Below are positions 27,828 through 36,207 of a stretch of 64,000 nucleotides of DNA, one piece after another. Source of the DNA: an uncultured Arenicella sp. (GTDB lineage: Bacteria > Pseudomonadota > Gammaproteobacteria > Arenicellales > Arenicellaceae); the NCBI GenBank assembly GCA_937974565.1, contig CALJWL010000004.1:24032-88031 (forward strand). The letters run 5' to 3'. Both the position numbers and the translations under genes were made by a program. Under the pieces are notes generated by a model that saw nothing but the letters and a program-made list of their open reading frames with translations, was not told the origin of the DNA and did no database searches. The first letter of the stretch is position 1; the number at the start of each line of letters is the position of its first letter.

Positions 27828-28620
27828 TTACTCTGAAATTTTTATTTAGAAAATTACCCGGAATATGCACAATATGAAGCGCATTGGTGGGCAAAAAATT
27901 GGGAGCTACTATATCTGAAATTGATTTATCTAACACCCAAGCATCATTACTTTCTTGAGCATCGATTTTTGTTGGTTGATTAGTAGTCGAAATCACCTTT
28001 TCCGAAGTTTGGTAACCATTAAGGATGGCACTAAAGCTTTTCCAACGCAGAACAATGTTCCCATTTTTATTTAAAGACGTCGATGCGCCATAATCAGGAA
28101 CCGAATTTTTAGCATGCGCACGCTTAGCAACAGACCATGAACTGCCATTAAACACACTTTGATAAATATCGTCATTATCATTTTGATGGGCTGACCAAAA
28201 AGCCCATAATTGGCCTTGTGTATCTTCAATTACACTCGGCCCAAGATTTTCAATGCCAATATCCGAAAGTAAATGCATTTCACCCCAACTGTCTTCTGTT
28301 TTCACTAGATAGTTAATAACCGTTCTACTGGTTTGTAACTCACTCCATACCACAACCTTGTTAGAGTTATTGGATGAGTATACCGACGGTGTGGTGAGCG
28401 GAAATTTCGACGAGTATATTTTTTTACCGGCACTCCAAACACCGTCATGCAGTGAGCTGTATAAAATAGAGTAAACACGTTTTGTCTTATTACCTGCTTC
28501 ACTGGCTACCCACACAACTTCGGCTTCTGGAAGTGTTTTTTCGGCTCCTAAGGTAACCACACTGTGGGGCAAACATCCGATTATAAAGCCAACTAAACAA
28601 ACAATTTTTATTGAACGCAT
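27817..28620 (-). CDS. Exported protein with BNR/Asp-box-like repeats, unknown function
   Basis: I do not recognise a named family. The 267-residue protein has a signal peptide (about 1-26). At least three repeating units follow with an aromatic-rich strand pattern (VWSAGKKIYSS, DSWGEMHLLSD, SSWSVAKRAHA, each followed by S/Q-P-like turns and a VVWSE or WAFWSA strand). This resembles sialidase-type BNR repeats or a partial beta-propeller. It is translationally coupled to the SGNH hydrolase and could be its partner or a substrate-binding protein; that is inference from overlap only. Confidence 0.6.
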   Translation of the reverse strand: MRSIKIVCLVGFIIGCLPHSVVTLGAEKTLPEAEVVWVASEAGNKTKRVYSILYSSLHDGVWSAGKKIYSSKFPLTTPSVYSSNNSNKVVVWSELQTSRTVINYLVKTEDSWGEMHLLSDIGIENLGPSVIEDTQGQLWAFWSAHQNDNDDIYQSVFNGSSWSVAKRAHAKNSVPDYGASTSLNKNGNIVLRWKSFSAILNGYQTSEKVISTTNQPTKIDAQESNDAWVLDKSISDIVAPNFLPTNALHIVHIPGNFLNKNFRVNDR

Positions 28621-28658
28621 ATTCTAATTTCAGAAAGTTTCAGACTAAAACGCGGCGT

Positions 28659-29261
28659 CTAAAGCGCAGTCAGTAATGAACGAGCGGCATTACGCATGCG
28701 TGTGCGTTCCCAAACCAAACGAAAGCGTCCGCCCCCTTTTTGCTGCCATAAAACGGCTGACCTAAGTGCGGCAAGCAATAAGGCCCTAATTTGTGGTGGC
28801 ACATACTCTTTTTGTAAATGATGCTCTTCGCCTTGAACGATCACTTGCGGCTGCATGCTTGAAACATACTTTTGATAGACCGCCGAACAGGCGGCCGCCA
28901 TGTCTTCTTCGGGAAACGCACTCAAGCCTTCGACTTCCTTCGCAAATTGACCAAACCTATCTTGGTTTTTATATAACTGATTTTGCAGCTGCATGATGGT
29001 CATGGTGTACCTTAAAAGCTCCATACTCATAGGGTCGGTTGACTGCATCACCCCTTCATTAATCAGTTGAAGGCCTTTTTTTAAGCCTTCTAAGCCACCA
29101 TAAATTGCCGGTGTGTTCACGGCATCAAGAACCAAAATTGATTTGATACAAGCCGCATAAAAAACCGGCTCTGCCACCCCTTCTCGAGCCAACGCTTGCA
29201 CTTGTGAGCTGGCCTGTATCAGGCCGGCAAGAGCAATAGTTCGTTCTGAAATTATATCCAC
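28659..29261 (-). CDS. hflD: HflD homologue, lysogenisation regulator
   Basis: Peripheral inner-membrane, mostly helical protein of 200 residues. E. coli HflD affects phage lambda lysogeny by binding CII; its wider role is unclear. The chain matches the family throughout: ERTIALAGLIQASSQVQALA near the N-terminus, YGGLEGLKKGLQLI in the middle and the conserved basic end RIRALLLAALRSAVLWQQ-like segment near 158-175. The start is a GTG. In many gammaproteobacteria the gene lies between mnmA and purB; here it sits between an S9 peptidase and an exported protein. Confidence 0.88.
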   Translation of the reverse strand: MDIISERTIALAGLIQASSQVQALAREGVAEPVFYAACIKSILVLDAVNTPAIYGGLEGLKKGLQLINEGVMQSTDPMSMELLRYTMTIMQLQNQLYKNQDRFGQFAKEVEGLSAFPEEDMAAACSAVYQKYVSSMQPQVIVQGEEHHLQKEYVPPQIRALLLAALRSAVLWQQKGGGRFRLVWERTRMRNAARSLLTAL

Positions 29262-29307
29262 TGTAGTTTTTGCCTCTTTTAAAACGTATTAAGCTACCGA
29301 CAACAGA

Positions 29308-31365
29308 CTAAAGATCCGCCGCAACTAACGCTCGTCGATAAAAATTTAATTCACGCGTCCACGCATCAATATTGTTGGCCGACTGCCTGAAACCATGCCC
29401 CTCGTCTGGGTACTCCACGTATTCGTGATTAATATTATTTACCAACAACGCATCAACCATTTCATGAGCTAAAGCTGGCGGCACTATTTTATCTTCACCG
29501 CCTTGAAAAATAATCATGTCGCTCTTGATATTATCGATGTGGTTTAAGGGCGAACGAAGGAAGTAAATACTCTCTGGCTTCGATGCGTTTTCAGCTTCGT
29601 AAGGCTCACCGAGCAGCCGATCCGTATAGTGCTTTTCGAATTTGTGCGTGATTTCAGCAAGCGTTGCAAGGTTTCCAATACCGTAATAACACGCGCCGGC
29701 CCTAAACACCTCGGGGTATTGAGTCAGGGCTCTAAGCACCGCATACCCACCGGCACTCTTGCCTCGGATACAAACTCGCTCAGGGTCTATTAAACCTTCT
29801 TTTCCAAGCCATTCAACGCCGTCTACGATATCACTTGCATCAATATCTCCCCATTTCCCATAGAGTGCATCTCTGTAACTTCGGCCATAACCAGAGCTGC
29901 CTCTGTGGTTAACATCAAGTATCGAAAAACCATGAGAAGCCCAATATTGCTTTTGAACATCGTAGTGCCCATACGCTCTAGCGGTTGGGCCGCCGTGTAC
30001 CATCACCATTAAAGGTGGTTTGGTGTATTTTGCATTTGACTGCGAGCCATAATGATCAACTGGGGTATAAAAGAATCCGTGCGACGTTTTACCATCTCGA
30101 GTTGAATACGATATGGGTTTAGCTTTACTAATCGCCTTGGGGAAAGAATGACATGGGCTAGATGAAGCCACACTCACGACATTCTTTAAAACACCCAAAG
30201 GCTTCTCTGGGTATTCATCAATTACAAAAGTTACCAATTCGGCCTTTGCATCACAGGTTAATTCTATGGCCAGTAAATGGCCATTGTGGTCGCTGTTTAA
30301 TGACTGCAAAGTAGAAGAATTTTGGTATACACATTGATAACTCATATCCTGAGTATCGATCAGAAATAACGTGTCTCCTTCGATTGAGCTGCCTATGGTT
30401 GCCGCGTATCGCTGATCTAACATCGTCATCCTTGAATCACCGTATTGCCAGTGTGGATAACCAAATTCGAGCGTCTCTTTTGTGACTTTCTTACGCTGAC
30501 CAGAGGCACAGTTCCAGCTAATGATGTTCCAAAATTGATCTGTTCCGGTGGCGTTCGAATAGTCAACAGAGAACAAAAGCTCATCACCTGGTGCAAACAT
30601 CAGTTGGCAACATGATGAACCACTCAATACAGGGTCTGTTGTGATTTCTTGCGCATTCTCAACCTTGAGATTCACCAGTTCGGCTAAGAACAACTGATTC
30701 TCATCCCATGGCATATTAGGGTGATTCCATTGAACCCATGCAATCTTGGTTTGATCAGCATTCATCACTAAGTTGCTGTAAAAATCAGCGCCTATAACGA
30801 TAGGCTTTGGCACTGCATCCGGATTACGACGCTCCACCAAGCCTATAAAACACTGGTTTTGCGCCGCACCACGTTGTGATTCAAAATGCTCAACAACGCA
30901 CAAATAGTGATCATTATCGAGTTTGACCACATCACTAAAAAAATACCTCTCTTGCTCGGTTGGTTTTACACTCACCCTGATGGGCTGGCCCTCAAACTCA
31001 AGGTTCGATTCCCTTAAGGTTAGATTTTGAGCGTTTAGGTAGGTCAAGTCTTGAACATACAAACATTGATCGTCTTGATTCACAAACACCAACTCATCGC
31101 CAAATAACCAGTATGGTTTGCCACCGTATTCGTTTATTTTGGTTCGCAATGAGAATGAAGCAGGCGTGATACACTCCGATTTATGCACAGTTTCACTGCC
31201 GCTCTCTTTTGTTAACAATTTAACTACGGTTCGGCCTTTCTCAGCGCTTAAGGAGGAAAGCACCAGCATATTATCCCGCCAATACGAAGGATAGGAAAGA
31301 GAGTCATCGGCCGCAAACACCTGCTCCAAACTCAACTTAGAGCGCCAATTAAGATAGTCGGTCAT
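29308..31365 (-). CDS. S9 family peptidase (prolyl oligopeptidase/acylaminoacyl-peptidase type)
   Basis: Serine peptidase cleaving short peptides. A long N-terminal beta-propeller-like region (about 1-400) shields a C-terminal alpha/beta hydrolase domain. The catalytic triad is visible: Ser S537 in GKSAGGY, Asp D625 in GGEDKIVPP, His H657 in DEGHGFR. The oxyanion strand motif MVHGGPTARAYGHYD is also present. The frame opens with TTG two codons earlier; the ATG at 31365 is preferred (685 residues). No signal peptide is seen, so it is probably cytosolic and recycles peptides. Confidence 0.9.
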   Translation of the reverse strand: MTDYLNWRSKLSLEQVFAADDSLSYPSYWRDNMLVLSSLSAEKGRTVVKLLTKESGSETVHKSECITPASFSLRTKINEYGGKPYWLFGDELVFVNQDDQCLYVQDLTYLNAQNLTLRESNLEFEGQPIRVSVKPTEQERYFFSDVVKLDNDHYLCVVEHFESQRGAAQNQCFIGLVERRNPDAVPKPIVIGADFYSNLVMNADQTKIAWVQWNHPNMPWDENQLFLAELVNLKVENAQEITTDPVLSGSSCCQLMFAPGDELLFSVDYSNATGTDQFWNIISWNCASGQRKKVTKETLEFGYPHWQYGDSRMTMLDQRYAATIGSSIEGDTLFLIDTQDMSYQCVYQNSSTLQSLNSDHNGHLLAIELTCDAKAELVTFVIDEYPEKPLGVLKNVVSVASSSPCHSFPKAISKAKPISYSTRDGKTSHGFFYTPVDHYGSQSNAKYTKPPLMVMVHGGPTARAYGHYDVQKQYWASHGFSILDVNHRGSSGYGRSYRDALYGKWGDIDASDIVDGVEWLGKEGLIDPERVCIRGKSAGGYAVLRALTQYPEVFRAGACYYGIGNLATLAEITHKFEKHYTDRLLGEPYEAENASKPESIYFLRSPLNHIDNIKSDMIIFQGGEDKIVPPALAHEMVDALLVNNINHEYVEYPDEGHGFRQSANNIDAWTRELNFYRRALVAADL

Positions 31366-31404
31366 TCTCAAGACACTAAAAAATTACGTTAATAAGAATC
31401 ACGA

Positions 31405-32007
31405 TTATTGAGGTTTAGGTGAGCTGATTTCGGTTTCCTCATTCTCAAGCGCAGACCATGAGACAGTACTGTCCAAACCAATACTATGATCGTCAAAAAA
31501 ACCTTTATACGTTTCCAATGCCGCTAAGATGGGCGTTTTAGAAGCGTAGAGTGGTTTACTCAAGCTAATCAATGAATAAGGTTGCATTTGATGAATGACG
31601 TCAATAGAGCCGTTTTTTTTGATAAAAGCGATGTCTATTGGTGCAACCACATTATTCATGTGAAAGCTTGGAACGACTTCGTTTTCAAACACAAATAAGA
31701 TCGGCGTTTTTCGTATAGTTGACGCACATACACGCTGAAAACCTGCTGCTCTTGTGTGATTAGTGTCGGCCAGTTTCGCCGTTATCGAATGCTCACTGCC
31801 GTCACTGCGAATAATCAACACTCGAACTGGCGGCATAGCCTCAAGAGCAGGGTTAGAAATTTGGCATTTTTCGCTGGCAATACTTGGCGCACTGTTAATC
31901 AGCAACACCATTGCCATCAATAAAATCAACCTTGCTCTTCTATCCACAGACAAAGCAAAGAAACGTATTAAGATGAAAGGGGCTTTAAGCGCATCAAACA
32001 TAAGCAT
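31405..32007 (-). CDS. DUF192 family exported or membrane protein
   Basis: Protein of 200 residues with an N-terminal hydrophobic signal or anchor (about 27-45, LILLMAMVLLINSAPSIASE). It is followed by a DUF192 domain: KLADTNHTRAAGFQRV, then FVFENEVVPSFHMNNVVAPIDIAFI, matching the family pattern of an R-x2-G-L/F and W/F-M-x-N-T core. The function of DUF192 is unknown. The extra C-terminal tail (about 165-200) is polar and may be disordered. It lies 33 bases upstream of the S9 peptidase. Confidence 0.78.
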   Translation of the reverse strand: MLMFDALKAPFILIRFFALSVDRRARLILLMAMVLLINSAPSIASEKCQISNPALEAMPPVRVLIIRSDGSEHSITAKLADTNHTRAAGFQRVCASTIRKTPILFVFENEVVPSFHMNNVVAPIDIAFIKKNGSIDVIHQMQPYSLISLSKPLYASKTPILAALETYKGFFDDHSIGLDSTVSWSALENEETEISSPKPQ

Positions 32008-32098
32008 TAAGGGTAGGCATTGCCAAGAAAATCATGTGTTATTAAATTAAAGGAAGTATAAACCGTCCATGAATGCCTCACTTTTAGGTAACTCACCT

Positions 32099-33046
32099 TT
32101 AATGCGATGAGTCGAGCATAATGGATTGTATTTGCTCGGCAAGCTGCAATGCTCTAAGACCTTGTAAGCCAGTCACCATCGGCACTGCCTGACCGTTACT
32201 AACATCGATAAAGTGAGCCAATTCAACTTGCAACGGTTGCTCTGTATCAAATTCAATATGCTCTGTATTAAGTTCTGCAAAGGAACCGCCTTCTGGCGTG
32301 TCGCCTTTCGTGACCACATCCAGCTCTTGATCCATTAAATTGATACCATAATACCCCTCTGGCCCAAAAACTCGAAAGCGCCTAAAACGCTTGTTTGATA
32401 CTCGGCTGGCGGTGATATTTGCCACGGCACCACTTGGAAATTGCAATCGTACATTAGCCAAATCAACATGATCTGTTATTACCTTAGAACCGATTGCTTG
32501 AACATCTTCAGGCTCCTCATCAACCAATGACAACACTAAATCTAAATCATGAATCATTAAATCAGTTACTACATCAACGTCTGTGGCTCTCTCAACGAAG
32601 GTACCCAAACGATGCACTTCAATGTATTTTGGTTCAGCCACCTTGGTGGCTACGGCTCTCAAAGCCGGGTTATAGCGCTCTAAGTGACCGATCAAAAACG
32701 GAGTCTCATTTTGCGCGGCTAACTCGACCAACCTTCGCGCTTGATCAACACTGGCTGCGATGGGCTTCTCAAGCAAGGTGGCTATTCCAGCTTCTAAGAA
32801 CGGTTGTGCAACGTCGTAATGAAGTGACGTTGGCACCACAATACTCACGGCATCAACTTTATCAAGCATATCCATGAAATTAGTAGTGCAGTCACAACTG
32901 TATTGCGCAGCCAAAGATTCAGTGATGTTTTCATCGGTATCCGCCAGCATAACTAAATCGACGTTAGGCATGGAATCATAGATTTTCGCGTGTATTTGAC
33001 CAAGGTAGCCTACACCAACTACCCCTACTCTGGTTTTTTTACTCAT
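32099..33046 (-). CDS. Gfo/Idh/MocA family NAD(P)-dependent oxidoreductase
   Basis: Rossmann-fold dehydrogenase acting on a sugar or cyclitol-like substrate, 315 residues. The NAD motif GVVGVGYLGQIHA is at 7-19, the family motif LEKPIAAS (about 91-98) carries the catalytic Lys of EKP, and the substrate-side motif is HLERYNPA. The C-terminal alpha/beta domain includes LMIHDLDLVLSL. Sequence style recalls the UDP-sugar 3-dehydrogenases (GnnA type) that often accompany lipid A genes, but no aminotransferase or lpx gene is nearby, so the substrate is open. It is the first gene of the minus-strand run ending at cinA. Confidence 0.82.
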   Translation of the reverse strand: MSKKTRVGVVGVGYLGQIHAKIYDSMPNVDLVMLADTDENITESLAAQYSCDCTTNFMDMLDKVDAVSIVVPTSLHYDVAQPFLEAGIATLLEKPIAASVDQARRLVELAAQNETPFLIGHLERYNPALRAVATKVAEPKYIEVHRLGTFVERATDVDVVTDLMIHDLDLVLSLVDEEPEDVQAIGSKVITDHVDLANVRLQFPSGAVANITASRVSNKRFRRFRVFGPEGYYGINLMDQELDVVTKGDTPEGGSFAELNTEHIEFDTEQPLQVELAHFIDVSNGQAVPMVTGLQGLRALQLAEQIQSIMLDSSH

Positions 33047-33422
33047 GAAGCGTCTTGCTACTCTCTATTGTTTAGGCGCTGAGGCTTTCTATTTATGGCT
33101 ATTTTTGTACTAAGGCTATCTTATATTTAACTCGAAGCCATTCTAGTTTAAGGCTTCAGAGTAGAAAGAATCACTGCAGTGACGATTATACGCCAATTAT
33201 AAAGTAAAGCGATGTTATCAAATGGCCGCAATAAAAGATTGTTATCTTGCGGTAATCAATTTTGCTCATAAATAGGGTACACTCGCGCCATTCGCATTAC
33301 GAAACACCCGAACCTAGGGCGTTTATCACAATTCAAAGCCGTCGACGTTATATCGAGCATCAGTCCAGTTACGAATAAAGATGAACGTTCATGATTGAGC
33401 AAAATACAGCACAGTTATTACC
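33047..33422. other. Divergent intergenic region: oxidoreductase / serB
   Basis: 376 bases with no gene. An interrupted stem (CTC + GAAGCC at 33131-33139 against GGCTTC + GAG at 33152-33161) lies about 90-115 bases upstream of the oxidoreductase ATG and could affect its leader. No convincing -35/-10 pair was identified for either gene. Confidence 0.4.
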
Positions 33423-34667
33423 GTGAACACTGAAAAGCCTAACGACCTAAACGACCAGATCATTCTGTTAAACATTTTAGGCCAAGATCGTATCGGCCTC
33501 TCTTCAGATCTCTATGCCGTGATCGAGTCCTTTGACGTACGAATCTTAGACATTGGTCAGTCAGTGATACATGATCAAGTATCACAAGGCATTATGTTAG
33601 CTCTGCCATCTAACAATACAGGGATCCAACAACAGTTATTGGATAAAGCTAGGTCACTGGGCTTATCGGTCAGAGTTAGATCAATTTCGGAAAACGATTA
33701 TCTTAGCTGGGTAAATCAGCAAGGCCAAAGTCGATACACGCTCACCTTATTAACGCGTGAAGTCTCAGCAGAAGAAATCGCCAGAGTCACCACTGTTACC
33801 GCAGAACAAGGCTTAAACATTCATGACATCACTCGGCTTAGTGGCCGTTTACCCATAAAAAAGCCGGTCAGCAACGACACCAAATCTTGCATAGAATTTA
33901 CCGTACAGGGCACGCCCAACAACACCGAAGAAATGCGTGCCAGTTTTCTTAGCATAGCATCGGAATTAGACGTGGATATCGCCATTCAAGAGGACAACGC
34001 TTATCGTCGAAGCCGGCGCCTGGTCTGTTTTGATATGGATTCCACACTAATCGAAGCAGAAGTCATTGATGAGCTTGCTAAACGCGCTGGAGTCGGAGAG
34101 CAAGTATCAGAAATCACAGAAAGTGCCATGCAAGGCGAGATCGACTTTACCGAAAGCTTTACCCAGCGTATGGCCTTGTTAAAAGGGCTAAGCGAGTCTG
34201 TTCTGCGCGATATTGCGTTAAACCTTCCCATTATGGAGGGGGCTGAAACTTTAGTGAAAAATCTTAAAGCTTATGGTTTCAAGACCGCAATATTGTCCGG
34301 TGGGTTCAGTTACTTTGGTCATTACCTACAAGAGACTCTTGGTATTGATCACGTGCATGCCAATACGCTGGAGATTATCGATGGCAAACTAACAGGCCGG
34401 GTGATTCACCCCGTTGTCGACGGGCAACGCAAAGCATTTTTGCTTAAAAAAATTGCTAAAAGCGAAGGTTTAAACCCACAGCAGGTCATTGCGGTTGGCG
34501 ACGGGGCTAACGATTTACCCATGCTCAGTGTGGCGGGATTGGGAATCGCATTCCGAGCCAAGCCGCTGGTGCGTGAGTCGGCCAAACAGTCTATGTCCAC
34601 CCACGGTTTAGATGGCATTCTATATTTGCTTGGTTTTAAAGACCAAGACATTACGCGTTACAGCTAG
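33423..34667 (+). CDS. serB: Phosphoserine phosphatase with N-terminal ACT region
   Basis: Last step of serine synthesis, hydrolysing O-phosphoserine. The long N-terminal half (about 10-190) contains two ACT-like regulatory folds (ILLNILGQDRIGL and YTLTLLTREVSAEE). The HAD catalytic domain begins at FDMDSTLIEAEV with nucleophile D204 and acid D206, followed by SGGFSYF and GDGANDLPML near 360-369. At 414 residues it is of the long proteobacterial form. The start is a GTG. It is convergent with prpF. Confidence 0.95.
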   Translation: MNTEKPNDLNDQIILLNILGQDRIGLSSDLYAVIESFDVRILDIGQSVIHDQVSQGIMLALPSNNTGIQQQLLDKARSLGLSVRVRSISENDYLSWVNQQGQSRYTLTLLTREVSAEEIARVTTVTAEQGLNIHDITRLSGRLPIKKPVSNDTKSCIEFTVQGTPNNTEEMRASFLSIASELDVDIAIQEDNAYRRSRRLVCFDMDSTLIEAEVIDELAKRAGVGEQVSEITESAMQGEIDFTESFTQRMALLKGLSESVLRDIALNLPIMEGAETLVKNLKAYGFKTAILSGGFSYFGHYLQETLGIDHVHANTLEIIDGKLTGRVIHPVVDGQRKAFLLKKIAKSEGLNPQQVIAVGDGANDLPMLSVAGLGIAFRAKPLVRESAKQSMSTHGLDGILYLLGFKDQDITRYS

Positions 34668-34726
34668 GCCACCAACTGCACACTGACGGTCATCGGCTTG
34701 TTAAGCGTGCGAATGAAAGAAGGCCA

Positions 34727-35908
34727 TTAAAAGTCATCGCTCGGAACTCTAACGTAGCCTTCCATCAGCACTCGGGCGCTGCGGCTCATCCCAGCTTTTA
34801 ACGCGGTCCAACGCCCGTCAACCTTCGCCGCTGTGCCACTAACGCTCAATGTACCGGACGGATGACCAAAAACCACTCTTTCACGCTCGCCACCGCCCGC
34901 CGCTAAATTGACCAGCGTTCCGGGTATTGCCGAAGCCGTGGCAATAGCCACAGCCGCCGTGCCCATCATGGCGTGGTGCAGTTGCCCCATGGACATGGCC
35001 CTTACCAACAAATCAATGTCGTCACTGGAAATGGGTTTACCACTCGACGACACGTAGGCATGTGGCTTTGCCACATAAGCCACTTTCGGAGTGTGTTGGC
35101 GAGCCTTCGCTTCTTCCAGTTCACTAATTAACCCCATTTTTAAGGCACCATGCGCGCGAATATTTTCCAACATTGCCAACTTATCTGGGTCGCGGTTTAT
35201 ATCGCCTTGCAACTCTGTTCCCAGTTGCCCTATCGCAACCGCATTAACAAAAATCGTGGGTATCCCCGCATTTATCAGTGTGGCCTCAATGGTTCCTAAG
35301 CCCGGCACTTGCAGCTCGTCAACCACATTTGCGGTGGGCAATACTGAGCCATCACTTGCCGCAGGGTCGATGAATTCCACGCGCACTTCGGCGGCTGGAA
35401 AGGTTACGCCATCCAACTCAAAACAACCCGTTTCTTGCACCTCGCCATTGGACATGGGCACATGCGCGATAATGGTTTTATTGATATTGGCTTGCCAAAT
35501 TCTAACCTCCGCTACCCCATCGCTGGGCACTCTATCAGCATCAATGAGGGCGTTGCTAATTGCAAACGCACCCACAGCCGCCGTCAAATTACCACAATTT
35601 CCACTCCAATCCACAATGGGTTTATCAATGGAAACTTGCCCAAACAAATAATCCACATCATGGTCTTGCTTATCACTTTTGGAAAGTATGACCGTTTTAC
35701 TCGTACTCGACGTAGCGCCCCCCATTCCGTCGGTTTGTTTACCGTAAGGATCGGGGCTACCAATGACTCTTAGCAACAAATTATCTCTTGCTTGGCCAGC
35801 CACTTGGGCGTGTTCAGGCAGATCACGCAAGCAGAAAAACACACCTTTACTGGTGCCGCCGCGCATGTAGGTGGCTCGAATTTTGGCTTGTGGTGCGTAA
35901 TGGGTCAT
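34727..35908 (-). CDS. prpF: 2-methylaconitate cis-trans isomerase PrpF
   Basis: Accessory enzyme of the AcnD-type 2-methylcitrate cycle: it isomerises the trans-2-methylaconitate made by AcnD to the cis form usable by aconitase. The 393 residues have the diaminopimelate-epimerase-like double-fold character with RATYMRGGTSKGVFF near 11-25, DGMGGATSSTSKTVIL and the C-terminal FGHPSGTLSV. It follows acnD on the same strand after a 283-base gap that contains a tandem repeat, and is convergent with serB. Confidence 0.95.
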   Translation of the reverse strand: MTHYAPQAKIRATYMRGGTSKGVFFCLRDLPEHAQVAGQARDNLLLRVIGSPDPYGKQTDGMGGATSSTSKTVILSKSDKQDHDVDYLFGQVSIDKPIVDWSGNCGNLTAAVGAFAISNALIDADRVPSDGVAEVRIWQANINKTIIAHVPMSNGEVQETGCFELDGVTFPAAEVRVEFIDPAASDGSVLPTANVVDELQVPGLGTIEATLINAGIPTIFVNAVAIGQLGTELQGDINRDPDKLAMLENIRAHGALKMGLISELEEAKARQHTPKVAYVAKPHAYVSSSGKPISSDDIDLLVRAMSMGQLHHAMMGTAAVAIATASAIPGTLVNLAAGGGERERVVFGHPSGTLSVSGTAAKVDGRWTALKAGMSRSARVLMEGYVRVPSDDF

Positions 35909-36191
35909 GACAATACTCTTGAAGTTGTTTACCGAAATTTCAGCGTATTTAGGAAATCGTTGGTTTAATTGTTTTGCCTTTCTTTAGCGAAGCCTTTGCC
36001 CTATCAACAACAAAAACAAACTCTTAACTCAATGAGCGACAGCGCAGTCTAAAAGTGCGCTCCCAACTGAGACTGAATTCGGTTAAATCAGAGGCTTTTT
36101 AGAGCAAATATTAAGGTTAATAATCTTAAATTGAAGGCTTTCATAGATTACGTTGAAGACTTTCATAGGTTACGTTGAAGACTCTTGTAGG
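35909..36191. other. acnD-prpF intergenic region
   Basis: 283 bases between co-oriented genes, unusually long for this pair. The 3' part is filled by the 22-bp tandem repeat at 36131-36207. No gene or clear terminator was seen in the rest. Confidence 0.5.
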
Positions 36192-36207
36192 TTAAGCTGA
36201 AGACTCC
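36131..36207 (-). repeat. 22-bp tandem repeat overlapping the acnD 3' end
   Basis: Three near-identical 22-base units (36131-36152, 36153-36174, 36175-36196) and a partial fourth (36197-36207). The last partial unit is coding sequence for the final residues of AcnD (ESSA-stop), so the array looks like outward duplication of the gene's own 3' end. Unit length is not a multiple of 3. Confidence 0.85.

Noticed and set aside
31000..31012. GGTTCGATTCC-like T-arm sequence suggesting a tRNA
   Set aside because: It lies inside the S9 peptidase coding region and no cloverleaf can be drawn around it.
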